Source: Rosistilla ulvae (GTDB lineage: Bacteria > Planctomycetota > Planctomycetia > Pirellulales > Pirellulaceae). From it: 64,000 bases of DNA. Under the pieces are notes generated by a model. The model did no database searches and was not told the DNA's origin. It was given only the letters and a program-made list of their open reading frames with translations. The stretch covers positions 3,907,798 to 3,971,797 of the forward strand of contig NZ_CP036261.1 of assembly GCF_007741475.1 (NCBI RefSeq), written 5' to 3'. The position numbers and the translations under genes were made by a program. Positions 49,058 through 57,264 of this stretch are shown here, piece after piece. Numbering within the stretch: position 1 is the stretch's first letter; every line of letters begins with the position of its first letter.

Positions 49058-49162
49058 CCTGGGACTTGCGTCACCAGGCTAACGCATGGCGTCGCTTCGC
49101 GACTGACGCGTTTTCGAGTGGCGAAGCCATGCCATGCAACAGCCTGGGACGTAAGTCCCAGG
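49058..49162. repeat. Second inverted repeat family
   Basis: CCTGGGACTTGCGTC near 49058-49072 pairs with GACGTAAGTCCCAGG near 49148-49162 with one mismatch. A degenerate relative (CGACGCAAGCCCCGGG) follows near 49227. The region from 48860 to 49060 also holds CCCTCCCC/GGGGAGGG hairpins. Confidence 0.5.
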
Positions 49163-49390
49163 AAATCGCCCTCCATCACGCCATTTCAAGCCCGCAGTCG
49201 CAACGCGACGTCATGCGTTAGCCTCGCGACGCAAGCCCCGGGAACTGGGCCAATCCCCATCCACGCTTGTTAGTTTAGGCGATCTGCAAAGCTCGTGCGT
49301 TTTTGACCGATAAAACGCTGGACCGGGGCGAACAAATGCCGATAGGAGGCTTGTAGGATTTGAAACAAGAGGAACTCCGGAGCGCACCCG

Positions 49391-49669
49391 ATGTCCAATG
49401 CACAACGTTTGGATGAAGTCAGAGCTTTTCTGCAGGCTTGGTTCTCGAAGAGCCATCCGTCCAACGTTTGGAGTGCAACCGAGTCAATCTTGATCAGCGA
49501 CGGGCATTATTGCGGCCGCCGCTTCGCTTTTGGTCCCTACACCGCGATCTGGTTCGTCGAAGAAAACCAGGTCAAGATCTTCGATCCCGATGGATCGGTC
49601 GCCGTTCGCCAAGACTGCAGCGAACTGTTCGGAGAAGAGCCGACGATCGAAATCCGCCGCGCGGCCTAA
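49391..49669 (+). CDS. Small hypothetical protein
   Basis: 92 residues that read as a genuine small globular protein: an N-terminal amphipathic helix (AQRLDEVRAFLQAWF) and then beta-strand-like segments (FGPYTAIWFVEENQVKIFDPDG). I do not recognise a family. GGAG ten bases before the ATG could serve as a ribosome site. It is flanked on both sides by hairpin repeats (48692-48855 and 49684-49759). Confidence 0.6.
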   Translation: MSNAQRLDEVRAFLQAWFSKSHPSNVWSATESILISDGHYCGRRFAFGPYTAIWFVEENQVKIFDPDGSVAVRQDCSELFGEEPTIEIRRAA

Positions 49670-49683
49670 AGCGCCCGCGCCCC

Positions 49684-49759
49684 GTAGTGGACGAGGTAAC
49701 GAGTCCCTCTGTCCCCAAGGAAAATTCCCTTTGCGAGGACTCGTGGCCTCGTCCACTAC
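49684..49759. repeat. MITE-like inverted repeat (copy 2)
   Basis: 23-base arms at 49684-49706 and 49737-49759 pair with two mismatches around a 30-base loop. The arms are nearly identical to copy 1 (GTAGTGGACGAGG core), so the two elements belong to one family. Confidence 0.7.
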
Positions 49760-49779
49760 TGTTAGGTTGCGTCTCGAAC

Positions 49780-50943
49780 CTAGCCGTTGGAGACGATACG
49801 TCGCTCGATCGCTTTGGCCGACAGTGGCGTGATCTTGGCCGCTGAAGAGACGTTGGTCATCAACAAGTCTTCGCTCTTCGCCTTCGAACCGTCGGTTTCG
49901 TATTCGACGATATAAGCGCCGATCTGAACGTGTGGTTCTTCGTAAACCGGTGGCCAGAAGGCTTCGCTGCGAGTGGCCAGGGTTTTCGCCAGGTAGCGAG
50001 TCGCTCGCCCGGTGAATCCGCTGAGCACCATGTCTAGCCGCCCCAATGCTTCGCGGAAGATGTAGAAGACCAACGCGACGTCGGAGTTTTGTCCGCCACC
50101 GGCCCATTCCCAGGTCCCGTTGTCGGTCTCGACCCATAGGCCGGGCTTGTCGGCAGCTTCGGTTTTCGACAACCGTTCCCCCGCTGTGGAGGATGGTGGT
50201 TTGGGATCGAAGTCCCGGTATCGCATGAAGAAAGGACAGGCGCGGTCCGATGCCTTTTCCACATCGTCTTGCGAAACAAACGGGTCGCAGCCAAACGCTT
50301 CCGAAAACAGCACCTCGGCGACCGGGTTGCTTTTCACGCTACCGATGCAAACCATTGCTTTGTCGCCGGGGGCACCGGAGAACGATTCGTACACCGAATT
50401 CGCACGCAGGTGAGTCTCTTCGGTCGAGACGTGCCCGGGACTCCAGACCAGTGTCTGCAGCAAACGTTCGGGTTGCGGAGGGTTCTCTTCGGCTTTGGTC
50501 GTGCCGTTGGCGCTCGAACCGGCCGCATGGTGGCGAGCCGATCCGCCGAGGGTCGAGACGCCGTTCAGCAATGCGCCCATCAAAACCGAGTCGGACGCGA
50601 CGACCCAAGCCTGTTCGGGAGCGTCGTTGACATCCCCCTGGCGGATGCCTACGCACAGCTCTAGCTGGCGCCGGCGGGCCAATAATTCCCAAAAGTGTTC
50701 GGCGCGAACTGCAAATAATGCTCCGGGCAATTCGGCTGGCGTCGCGTGGCCGTGATCGATCAGATAATCGCAGAGCTTCGAAAGTGCTTCGATTGGAATG
50801 TACTTCGCTTCATTTTTCAGCAGCGAAGCAACTTGATGCCTGTCCAGGCCGGTGTGCTCAACGATCGCCTTGATCGTACCCGGACGGCGGCGGCGGTCGG
50901 GATTGTGCCCTAGGAGCTCTGCAAGGCGAAATGCATAACGCAT
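49780..50943 (-). CDS. HTH-domain protein of unknown function
   Basis: 387 residues. The first 75 have a helix-turn-helix of the XRE type (GTIKAIVEHTGLDRHQVASLLKNE), followed by a short helical region and a larger alpha/beta part from about 95 (AWVVASDSVLMGALL; GDKAMVCIGSVKSNPVAEVLF). Its ligand and target are unknown. The gene stands alone between a hairpin repeat and a 259-base gap. Confidence 0.75.
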   Translation of the reverse strand: MRYAFRLAELLGHNPDRRRRPGTIKAIVEHTGLDRHQVASLLKNEAKYIPIEALSKLCDYLIDHGHATPAELPGALFAVRAEHFWELLARRRQLELCVGIRQGDVNDAPEQAWVVASDSVLMGALLNGVSTLGGSARHHAAGSSANGTTKAEENPPQPERLLQTLVWSPGHVSTEETHLRANSVYESFSGAPGDKAMVCIGSVKSNPVAEVLFSEAFGCDPFVSQDDVEKASDRACPFFMRYRDFDPKPPSSTAGERLSKTEAADKPGLWVETDNGTWEWAGGGQNSDVALVFYIFREALGRLDMVLSGFTGRATRYLAKTLATRSEAFWPPVYEEPHVQIGAYIVEYETDGSKAKSEDLLMTNVSSAAKITPLSAKAIERRIVSNG

Positions 50944-51202
50944 GACGTTCAGTCCTTAACTTTTGTATAGAGTTTTCATAGCCGCGCTCGAGCCAAATCA
51001 AAGTAGAGCCGACTAAAGTGCCGAATTTTCCCCTCAAGGTAGAATTCCAATCTAATTAAAGCGGCTGCTCTTCCATAGGGGGGCGAGCCCGCAAAATTGA
51101 GATTCAGGAAATAATGGCTGCCATTTCCCCCCAGGTGGTAATTGATGCCTAGTTTTTGCAGGAGCCACGATTGGTGAAATTGCGTTGGCTGATCTCCCTT
51201 GT

Positions 51203-52225
51203 CTATTGGCCAACGTATTGCGCATACAGCGATCGGGCTTTAGCGACCTCCTCGGTTCCGGCAACGATTGCCCTTCCGTCGGCGAAAAGCGTGATCTCGA
51301 AGGGAGCGACGCTCAAGCGGACCAAGAAACGGTTCTGTTGCACATCGCCGATCTCCTGCCACTGAGCGGCGATCCTGTCGATCGAAACCGCTCGCCCACC
51401 GGGAATCTGCACCGCGTTGCGGCCACATAAAACGATCGGTTGGGCGGCGAAGTCGCCGTTGAGGAAATCAAACGACCGCTGCTGACACAGCGGGCAATTC
51501 GCCTGTGCCGATTTACGGATCTCGATCTGCAACGTTCTTGAGGTCCACAGGTCGATCGATTGCAGTTTCCCCTGCAGCGATGCATTTCCGCTGACGATCC
51601 ATTGGATCGCTTGGCCGACCTGCAGGCTGGCGATCGTATGCGTTGCGGCATTTAAAACCCCCGCGGTATCGCAGGTCGCAACCGATCCAGCTTCTGGCAG
51701 ATCGGGGACGACACAGCGGAAGCAGGGGCGATCGACGCTGCGAAAGAATCCGACCTGCCCTTGTGCTCCAACACAACCGCCGTGGACCCATGGCTTGCCC
51801 AACTTGACCGCCGCGTCGTTCAACAGCAACCGGGTCGGAAAGTTGTCGGTTGCATCGATGACCAGATCAATGCCAGCCATCAGCCGCAGAATGTTGCCCG
51901 GATCGACGTCGCAGACCTCCGCCTCGATCTCGATCTCGCTATTGATCCGTGTCAGCCGCGCCGCTGCCGCCGCTGCTTTGGCGATTTGCAATTCAGCATC
52001 CGATTCCTCGAACAGCGACTGGCGTTGCAGATTGCTCCATTCAACGGTATCGCGATCGACAAGCCGCAAAAATCCGACTCCCGCGCGAGCTAACAGTTCC
52101 GCCGCGACGGTTCCCAACGCACCGACACCCAGCACGAGCACACGCGCCGCAGCGATCCGCGCTTGGCCATCGGCGGCGATCGGGGCAAATTGAATTTGGC
52201 GTGCGTATCGTGTCGAACGAGTCAT
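51203..52225 (-). CDS. ThiF/MoeB-type adenylyltransferase
   Basis: 340 residues. The N-terminal E1-like domain has the ATP-binding motif LGVGALGTVAAELLARAG, VDRD.VEWSNLQRQ, the DATDNFPTR motif and CVVPDLPEAG. CFRC and CPLC (about 170 and 245) are the zinc-binding cysteine pairs. The family adenylates the C-terminus of a ThiS/MoaD-like carrier protein in thiamine or molybdopterin synthesis; the C-terminal 90 residues include a rhodanese-like or ubiquitin-like remnant I cannot assign. No moa or thi gene adjoins it. It is divergent from the glycosyltransferase gene with 132 bases between starts. Confidence 0.87.
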   Translation of the reverse strand: MTRSTRYARQIQFAPIAADGQARIAAARVLVLGVGALGTVAAELLARAGVGFLRLVDRDTVEWSNLQRQSLFEESDAELQIAKAAAAAARLTRINSEIEIEAEVCDVDPGNILRLMAGIDLVIDATDNFPTRLLLNDAAVKLGKPWVHGGCVGAQGQVGFFRSVDRPCFRCVVPDLPEAGSVATCDTAGVLNAATHTIASLQVGQAIQWIVSGNASLQGKLQSIDLWTSRTLQIEIRKSAQANCPLCQQRSFDFLNGDFAAQPIVLCGRNAVQIPGGRAVSIDRIAAQWQEIGDVQQNRFLVRLSVAPFEITLFADGRAIVAGTEEVAKARSLYAQYVGQ

Positions 52226-52357
52226 ATTGCTATTTATTGGGGTGCGACATGCAAATCACTTCGCGCGGATTGGCGCAACTGCCTCCGCCGCGATTGACGT
52301 TGTTTCGGGGGGCGTTGCTTCGGTAAGCTCTGCGCTTCCAAGCTCTCCAAAACACCG

Positions 52358-53344
52358 TTGAGTCACGACGTGGATCTCTCGATCATTATTCCGATTTTCA
52401 ACGAGGCCGATAGCGTCCGTCCGCTATACGATCGGATGACGGGGGTGATGCCTCAGCTGCCCGCGGCGACCGAGATCGTCTTCGTCGACGATGGATCCAA
52501 CGATGGCAGTTCGCAGCGGTTGGACGAGATCGCCGCCCGCGACCGCCGCGTGACAGTCGTTCACTTTCGCCGCAACTACGGTCAGACCGCCGCGATGCAA
52601 GCGGGGCTCGAACAGGCCCGCGGCCGCGTGCTTGTTACGCTCGATGGCGATCTGCAAAACGATCCGCACGATATTCCTGCGATGCTGGATGCGATCGACC
52701 AAGGGGCCGACCTGGTCCATGGCTGGCGGAAGGATCGCCACGACACTTGGCTCACGCGCAAGCTCCCCTCGCTGATCGCCAACCGCTTGATCTCGCGGGT
52801 GACCGGGCTGCCGATCCACGACCTCGGCTGTACGCTCAAAGCGATTCGGGCCGAAGTCGCCGACGAATTGGATCTATACGGCGAGATGCACCGCTTCATC
52901 CCCGTGCTGGCGCATGCCCGCGGCGCGCGGTGCCACGAGATGGTCGTCGCCCATCACGCCCGGCAGTTTGGGACCAGCAAATATGGGCTCAGCCGCACGA
53001 CTCGCGTTGTGTTGGATCTGATCACCGTCAAGTTCTTGATCGACTACATGGATCGGCCGATGAAGCTGTTGGGCCGACTGGCGCTTGCGGCCCTTGCGGT
53101 CAGCGGTTTCGCGGGCCTCGGCGTCGCGGCGATGAAGCTTTTCAGTGGCATCGATATGACAGGCAATCCGCTGCTGCTGCTGACAGTTTTTATGGGGATC
53201 GTCTCGTTGCAGTTCTTGGGGCTTGGGCTACTTGGCGAAATGAACACGCGACTCTATTACCAACGCAGCAATCGCCGCCCATTTGCGATCCGCAGCATCA
53301 ACCAATCCGCAAACCAGACCGTTGCCATGAACCGCGCCGCGTAG
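52358..53344 (+). CDS. Family 2 glycosyltransferase with membrane tail (dolichyl/undecaprenyl phosphate type)
   Basis: 328 residues from a TTG; a GTG four codons later (52370) is equally plausible. The GT2 catalytic domain shows LSIIIPIFNEADS, VDDGSNDGS, TLDGDLQNDP (DXD), and the QRRxxRW-type region replaced by HHARQFGTSKYGLSR. Two transmembrane helices (about 235-260 and 270-295) follow. This is the layout of polyprenyl-phosphate glycosyltransferases such as ArnC and GtrB that charge a lipid carrier at the inner membrane. The sugar is not known. Confidence 0.9.
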   Translation: MSHDVDLSIIIPIFNEADSVRPLYDRMTGVMPQLPAATEIVFVDDGSNDGSSQRLDEIAARDRRVTVVHFRRNYGQTAAMQAGLEQARGRVLVTLDGDLQNDPHDIPAMLDAIDQGADLVHGWRKDRHDTWLTRKLPSLIANRLISRVTGLPIHDLGCTLKAIRAEVADELDLYGEMHRFIPVLAHARGARCHEMVVAHHARQFGTSKYGLSRTTRVVLDLITVKFLIDYMDRPMKLLGRLALAALAVSGFAGLGVAAMKLFSGIDMTGNPLLLLTVFMGIVSLQFLGLGLLGEMNTRLYYQRSNRRPFAIRSINQSANQTVAMNRAA

Positions 53345-53349
53345 ATCGA

Positions 53350-54309
53350 TTAGCCGCGCGAGGTATGTTGTTTGGTCCGCCGCCGGTCGAAGAACGTCAA
53401 TTGCTGATACAGCATTTCCAGTCGTGGCGATTGGCCGCCGTGACGCTGCAATTCTCGCAACGGGTTGCCCACGATCGCTTCGACCTCCATCGGCCGGTCC
53501 TGTTTGAAGTCGACTCGCATGCTGCTGTCGTACGGGACCATCGCCCGCGTATCGTTCATCATCTTGTCGACAAACGCTTCATCGATCGTCTTGCCGCACT
53601 GCATCGCAGCAGTTCGCACGTCGCGGATGATCTGTTCGGCCAGGGCTTCCGATGCAGGATCGTTCATGATCTCGGCTGTCGATGCGTTTAACACGACCGA
53701 CAAACCGTTGAAGGGAATGTTCCACATCAGCTTTTGCCAGCGGACCTTGATCAGATCGTCGACAGCTTCGGCCGGGATCGACGCACTTTGCAGATCGGCT
53801 TCGATCGCTCGAGTCAGGTCGCTGATCGGTTGCACCGAGCCGTCGGCGCGGTATTCACCAAACGCGATCCGGCCGTAATCGATATGGTCGATGTGTCCCG
53901 GTCCGACTTTGTTACTGCACAAGAAGCAACAACCGCCCAGGACGCGATCGGGCCCAACCACAGCGACCGCATCGGATTCGACGTGCAATCCATTTTGAAG
54001 CACCAGCGCCACGCCGCCGTCGCGCGTTGTGGCAGCCAAAATATCTGCCAGTTGTTCATTTGCTGTCGTCTTGATCGCCACGATCGTGACGTCGCAAGCC
54101 GGCATCTCGGCGGCGCTGCGGTAGGCGTTGACCTGCGGCAAATGGAAGTCGCCGTTTTTCGAATCGATTCGCAATCCGTGCTGCTGCACGTGATCGAAGT
54201 CCGATCGCAACAGGAAGTGAACGTCCAGCCCGGCGCGAACCATCAGACCGCCGTAGTATCCGCCGAGTGCTCCGGTACCGATGATCGCATAACTTCGCTT
54301 CGACGACAT
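53350..54309 (-). CDS. Ketopantoate reductase family dehydrogenase (PanE/ApbA)
   Basis: 319 residues from the ATG at 54309; the open frame extends far upstream but only in the antisense of the next gene. The Rossmann motif IIGTGALGGYYGG and VLQNGLH, the catalytic-Lys block VRWQKLMWNIPFN and GNPLRELQRHG identify the family, which reduces 2-dehydropantoate to pantoate with NADPH in coenzyme A synthesis. Paralogues with other substrates are common, so the exact reaction is not settled. No pan genes adjoin it. Confidence 0.88.
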   Translation of the reverse strand: MSSKRSYAIIGTGALGGYYGGLMVRAGLDVHFLLRSDFDHVQQHGLRIDSKNGDFHLPQVNAYRSAAEMPACDVTIVAIKTTANEQLADILAATTRDGGVALVLQNGLHVESDAVAVVGPDRVLGGCCFLCSNKVGPGHIDHIDYGRIAFGEYRADGSVQPISDLTRAIEADLQSASIPAEAVDDLIKVRWQKLMWNIPFNGLSVVLNASTAEIMNDPASEALAEQIIRDVRTAAMQCGKTIDEAFVDKMMNDTRAMVPYDSSMRVDFKQDRPMEVEAIVGNPLRELQRHGGQSPRLEMLYQQLTFFDRRRTKQHTSRG

Positions 54310-54340
54310 TCCGTTGTTCGCTCCTAAGTTAAGTTCCGAT

Positions 54341-54405
54341 GGTCGCCTTTCGCTCCGCGAAAGAGCGTGCCCCAGAATCGCACTTTCGCACAGCAAAAGG
54401 CGACC
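54341..54405. repeat. Inverted repeat in the gap between PanE-like and CE15 genes
   Basis: 27-base arms at 54341-54367 and 54379-54405 pair at about 23 of 27 positions; the left arm includes GCCTTTCGCTCCGCG. It fills most of the 110-base gap. Its sequence is unrelated to the repeats near 48700 and 49100. Confidence 0.6.
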
Positions 54406-54419
54406 GACCAGGCCCGCGA

Positions 54420-55715
54420 CTACTTGCCCCACCGTTGATCGGCGAAGTCCATGTAGGCTTTCCAATCGAAGTCGGTGACGTTGTGCTTGCCGGTGCGGAT
54501 GTGATAGCCCATCGTGTGCATAATCGGTTCGTTCACTGGCGGCAGTTCGGTTTCGCCGCCGATTCCATCGGTTCCCAGCAGCTGGTAGACAGGTGCGGCA
54601 TGCACGGCGCTCAAGAACTCGCCGCGTGGATCGGCCCAGGTATCCCCTTGGGCACTGGCGATGTAGACGCTGCGGGGAGCGATCAATGCGACAAGCTGAT
54701 GCTGGTCGACGGGGCACGCAGCTTCGTTGTCGTTGTATTTCGTGTAGTTGTCGCAAAACCAATGCGGGAAGCTTGTGTTGATCCGAGCAACCGTTTCGCC
54801 AAACGCGCGGCGGCTGATCGCCGCTCCGCCGCATCCCGAATCGTTGGAGATCGTGATCGAAAATCGCGGATCGGACGCACCGGCCCATAACGATGTCTTG
54901 CCTAGACGCGAGTGGCCGAAGACGGCGACCCGGTTTGCGTCGATCTCGGCATCGGTTTCCAGGTAGTCCATCGCCCGGCTCAATCCCCAAGCCCAAGTTG
55001 CGATCGATCCCCAGCCGTCTTTGGCGGGCGGATCATATAAAGCGTGGACACCGTTCTTGAAACCGTCGTCGAAGTCGGGGTCGATATCGCCGTAATAGAT
55101 CGCCGCCAATCCGTAGCCGCGATCGATGATCGTCTCCACGGGCCAACGACTCGCCGACGCTCCGCGACTCGCTTCGGTCGCCCGATGGTCGACGACTCCC
55201 TTCTCTTTGCTCGACCGCATCCAACTCTCTGACAACACGATCGCCGGGTCGTCGGAGATCGAATGGTTGCCAAAAAAATTGAGGGTCAGGAAAGTCGGAA
55301 CCGGCTGCTTCGCGTCGACTAGTTTCTTGGGCAGGTAGATCAGAATATCCATCGCCACGGTTTCATCGGCATCGAAGAAGACGCGGACCTGTTTCCGCGT
55401 CGCCTTGCCGTTGACCGCGTCGTCGCTCTGTTCGATGACTTTGAAGTGCAACCCTTCCGGTTTGCCTGGCGCCTTGCCGTAAACTTCTTGCAGGAACAAG
55501 TCCATGATCTCGTCGCGACGCTTAGGCCATTGGTCAGCCGACGTGACGGGAGTGCCATCGGCCATCACCAGCGGATCGGGTAGCGTGTAGGCCGGAACTT
55601 TGGCTTCGTCGTAATTGTAGCCGGCTGGCTGTGCCGACAGCATCGCCGTTGGGAGCGTCAACGCGAGGCAGAATGTTGCGATTTGCAGAGTCGTGGATTT
55701 TGCGGTGGTAGGCAT
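54420..55715 (-). CDS. Exported CE15-type glucuronoyl esterase
   Basis: 431 residues. A signal peptide (to about residue 28) precedes an alpha/beta-hydrolase domain with the bacterial CE15 nucleophile block FGHSRLGKTSLWAGA, the ISNDSGCGGAAISRR segment and FPHWFCDNY; a late His (MHTMGYHIRTG) fits the triad. CE15 enzymes cleave ester bonds between lignin alcohols and glucuronoxylan. GGAG ten bases before the ATG supports the start. A more distant alpha/beta-hydrolase or acetyl xylan esterase is the alternative. Confidence 0.85.
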   Translation of the reverse strand: MPTTAKSTTLQIATFCLALTLPTAMLSAQPAGYNYDEAKVPAYTLPDPLVMADGTPVTSADQWPKRRDEIMDLFLQEVYGKAPGKPEGLHFKVIEQSDDAVNGKATRKQVRVFFDADETVAMDILIYLPKKLVDAKQPVPTFLTLNFFGNHSISDDPAIVLSESWMRSSKEKGVVDHRATEASRGASASRWPVETIIDRGYGLAAIYYGDIDPDFDDGFKNGVHALYDPPAKDGWGSIATWAWGLSRAMDYLETDAEIDANRVAVFGHSRLGKTSLWAGASDPRFSITISNDSGCGGAAISRRAFGETVARINTSFPHWFCDNYTKYNDNEAACPVDQHQLVALIAPRSVYIASAQGDTWADPRGEFLSAVHAAPVYQLLGTDGIGGETELPPVNEPIMHTMGYHIRTGKHNVTDFDWKAYMDFADQRWGK

Positions 55716-55790
55716 CGATGCGGGATCTCCAGGAAGGGAATTTCAGTCCCACATGATGCTCGGTATCCCCAGGCGATGCAAGTCGCGGGG

Positions 55791-56168
55791 CTACGCCTTC
55801 GCTGGCGGCCAGTCTTGGATCTCCGCCACCTCGCGATTTGAATTGGCCTCCGCATCGCGAGCCACGTGAATCATCCACTTGCCGCCAAATCCATCGATGC
55901 TCCATAGACCTTGCAACGTCCCTTCCCCATCAAACGAACCGGGATAATCGACGCGGTGCGAGCCCAGGTACTGCTTCACCAACAGCGCCCGTTCACCCTG
56001 CAGTTGTCCGCTCAGCGTAAAAGCTCCCACGATATCGCGGCCGCTGCCCGACACCTGGCCTTCGCGGAACACAATCTGCAAATCCTCCATCGGTTGTCGG
56101 CCCAGGCCCTGTTGTTCCCACCAGCCCTCGCATCGCAGTCTGCTCATCGTTTGTAAAACCTCAAACAC
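55791..56168 (-). CDS. Small hypothetical protein, beta-rich
   Basis: 125 residues, or 118 from a second ATG at 56147. The sequence looks like a compact beta barrel (EDLQIVFREGQVSGSGRD, GAFTLSGQLQG, GEGTLQGLWSIDGFGGKWMIHVA), of the kind of small lipid- or ligand-binding domains. No family recognised. It lies 75 bases upstream of the CE15 gene in the same direction. Confidence 0.65.
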   Translation of the reverse strand: MFEVLQTMSRLRCEGWWEQQGLGRQPMEDLQIVFREGQVSGSGRDIVGAFTLSGQLQGERALLVKQYLGSHRVDYPGSFDGEGTLQGLWSIDGFGGKWMIHVARDAEANSNREVAEIQDWPPAKA

Positions 56169-56412
56169 TCGAAAAACCTGGCCCCGGTGACGCCCGCGTT
56201 ATTATTGCGTCGGCGGGGCAAAAGCCAAGTTTTTCGCGGATTGAATTCGACGGAGACCGTTGGAAATGCTGTGGCTGCGACGCTCGCTGCACCACGCGGA
56301 AACCGATTTCCCTCCGCGAAGCAGACCTGGCATTGGCGAGCGACTAAACTGATGGCCTTGAAATGCCCGCCCCCCAACTAAAGTTAAACTGAATCTTCTG
56401 GAGACTCGATCG

Positions 56413-57249
56413 ATGGTTCGATTGCTATTTTGTTTCAGCCTTGTCGCTTCGATGGCGATGTTGGCGATTGCCGAACCGGCTCGCTTGTTGATGGTCACGC
56501 AGAGCGCCGGCTACCGCCACGGTCCGGTCAAACGCGAGAAGATGCCGCTGTCACCGGCCGAACGGGCGATCACCGAATTGGGTGTCTCCACCGGTCTGTT
56601 CCGCGCCGATTGCACGCAGGATGTCGCCGCCGACTTTACGAAAGAGAAGCTGCAACACTACGACCTCGTTCTGTTCTACACCACCGGCGACCTGCCGATC
56701 GCCGAAGAGGACCTCGACTACTTCTTTAACGATTGGCTGAAGCAGAAGGGGCACGGCTTTATCGGCACCCACTCCGCCGCCGACACCTTTCATAACTACA
56801 AGCCATACTGGGACATGATCGGTGGCACGTTTAACGGGCATCCTTGGGGAGCGGGATCGACAGTCACGATCACCGTTCACGATCAAGACCATCCAGCCAG
56901 CAAGCCCTGGGGCGAAGAGGTGACGCTAAAGGATGAGATCTATCGCTTTAAAAATTGGCAGCCCGAAAAGGTCCGCGTGCTGATGAGCCTGAACATGGCC
57001 AAGACCGAATTGAAAGAACCGTACCACGTCCCCGTGTTGTGGGTGAAGGAATATGGCGATGGCAAAGCGATGCACATGAGCCTCGGGCATCGCGAAGACG
57101 TCTGGACCAACGAGACCTATCTCGCGTCGCTGTTGGGCGGGATGAAGTGGATGTTGGGCCAAGAGCCGGGCGACGCGACGCCGAACCCCGAACTCTCGGC
57201 GGCTCAGGAATTAAAAGCCAAAGCGGACACCGAAGCTGCGAAGAAATAA
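56413..57249 (+). CDS. Exported ThuA-like protein
   Basis: 278 residues. A signal peptide (MVRLLFCFSLVASMAMLAIA) is followed by the ThuA/trehalose-utilisation glutamine amidotransferase-like fold: LLMVTQSAGYRHGPVK, YDLVLFYTTGDLP, GFIGTHSAADTF, and the PVLWVKEYGDGKAMHMSLGH block. The domain is common among planctomycete exported proteins acting on sugars; the catalytic Cys of class I amidotransferases is replaced. The reaction is unknown. Confidence 0.9.
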   Translation: MVRLLFCFSLVASMAMLAIAEPARLLMVTQSAGYRHGPVKREKMPLSPAERAITELGVSTGLFRADCTQDVAADFTKEKLQHYDLVLFYTTGDLPIAEEDLDYFFNDWLKQKGHGFIGTHSAADTFHNYKPYWDMIGGTFNGHPWGAGSTVTITVHDQDHPASKPWGEEVTLKDEIYRFKNWQPEKVRVLMSLNMAKTELKEPYHVPVLWVKEYGDGKAMHMSLGHREDVWTNETYLASLLGGMKWMLGQEPGDATPNPELSAAQELKAKADTEAAKK

Positions 57250-57264
57250 CGCTTCGTCTTTCGT

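Noticed and set aside
51052-51264. 70-codon minus-strand frame upstream of the HTH gene
   Set aside because: It overlaps the ThiF-like gene's end in another frame and has no domain or ribosome site.
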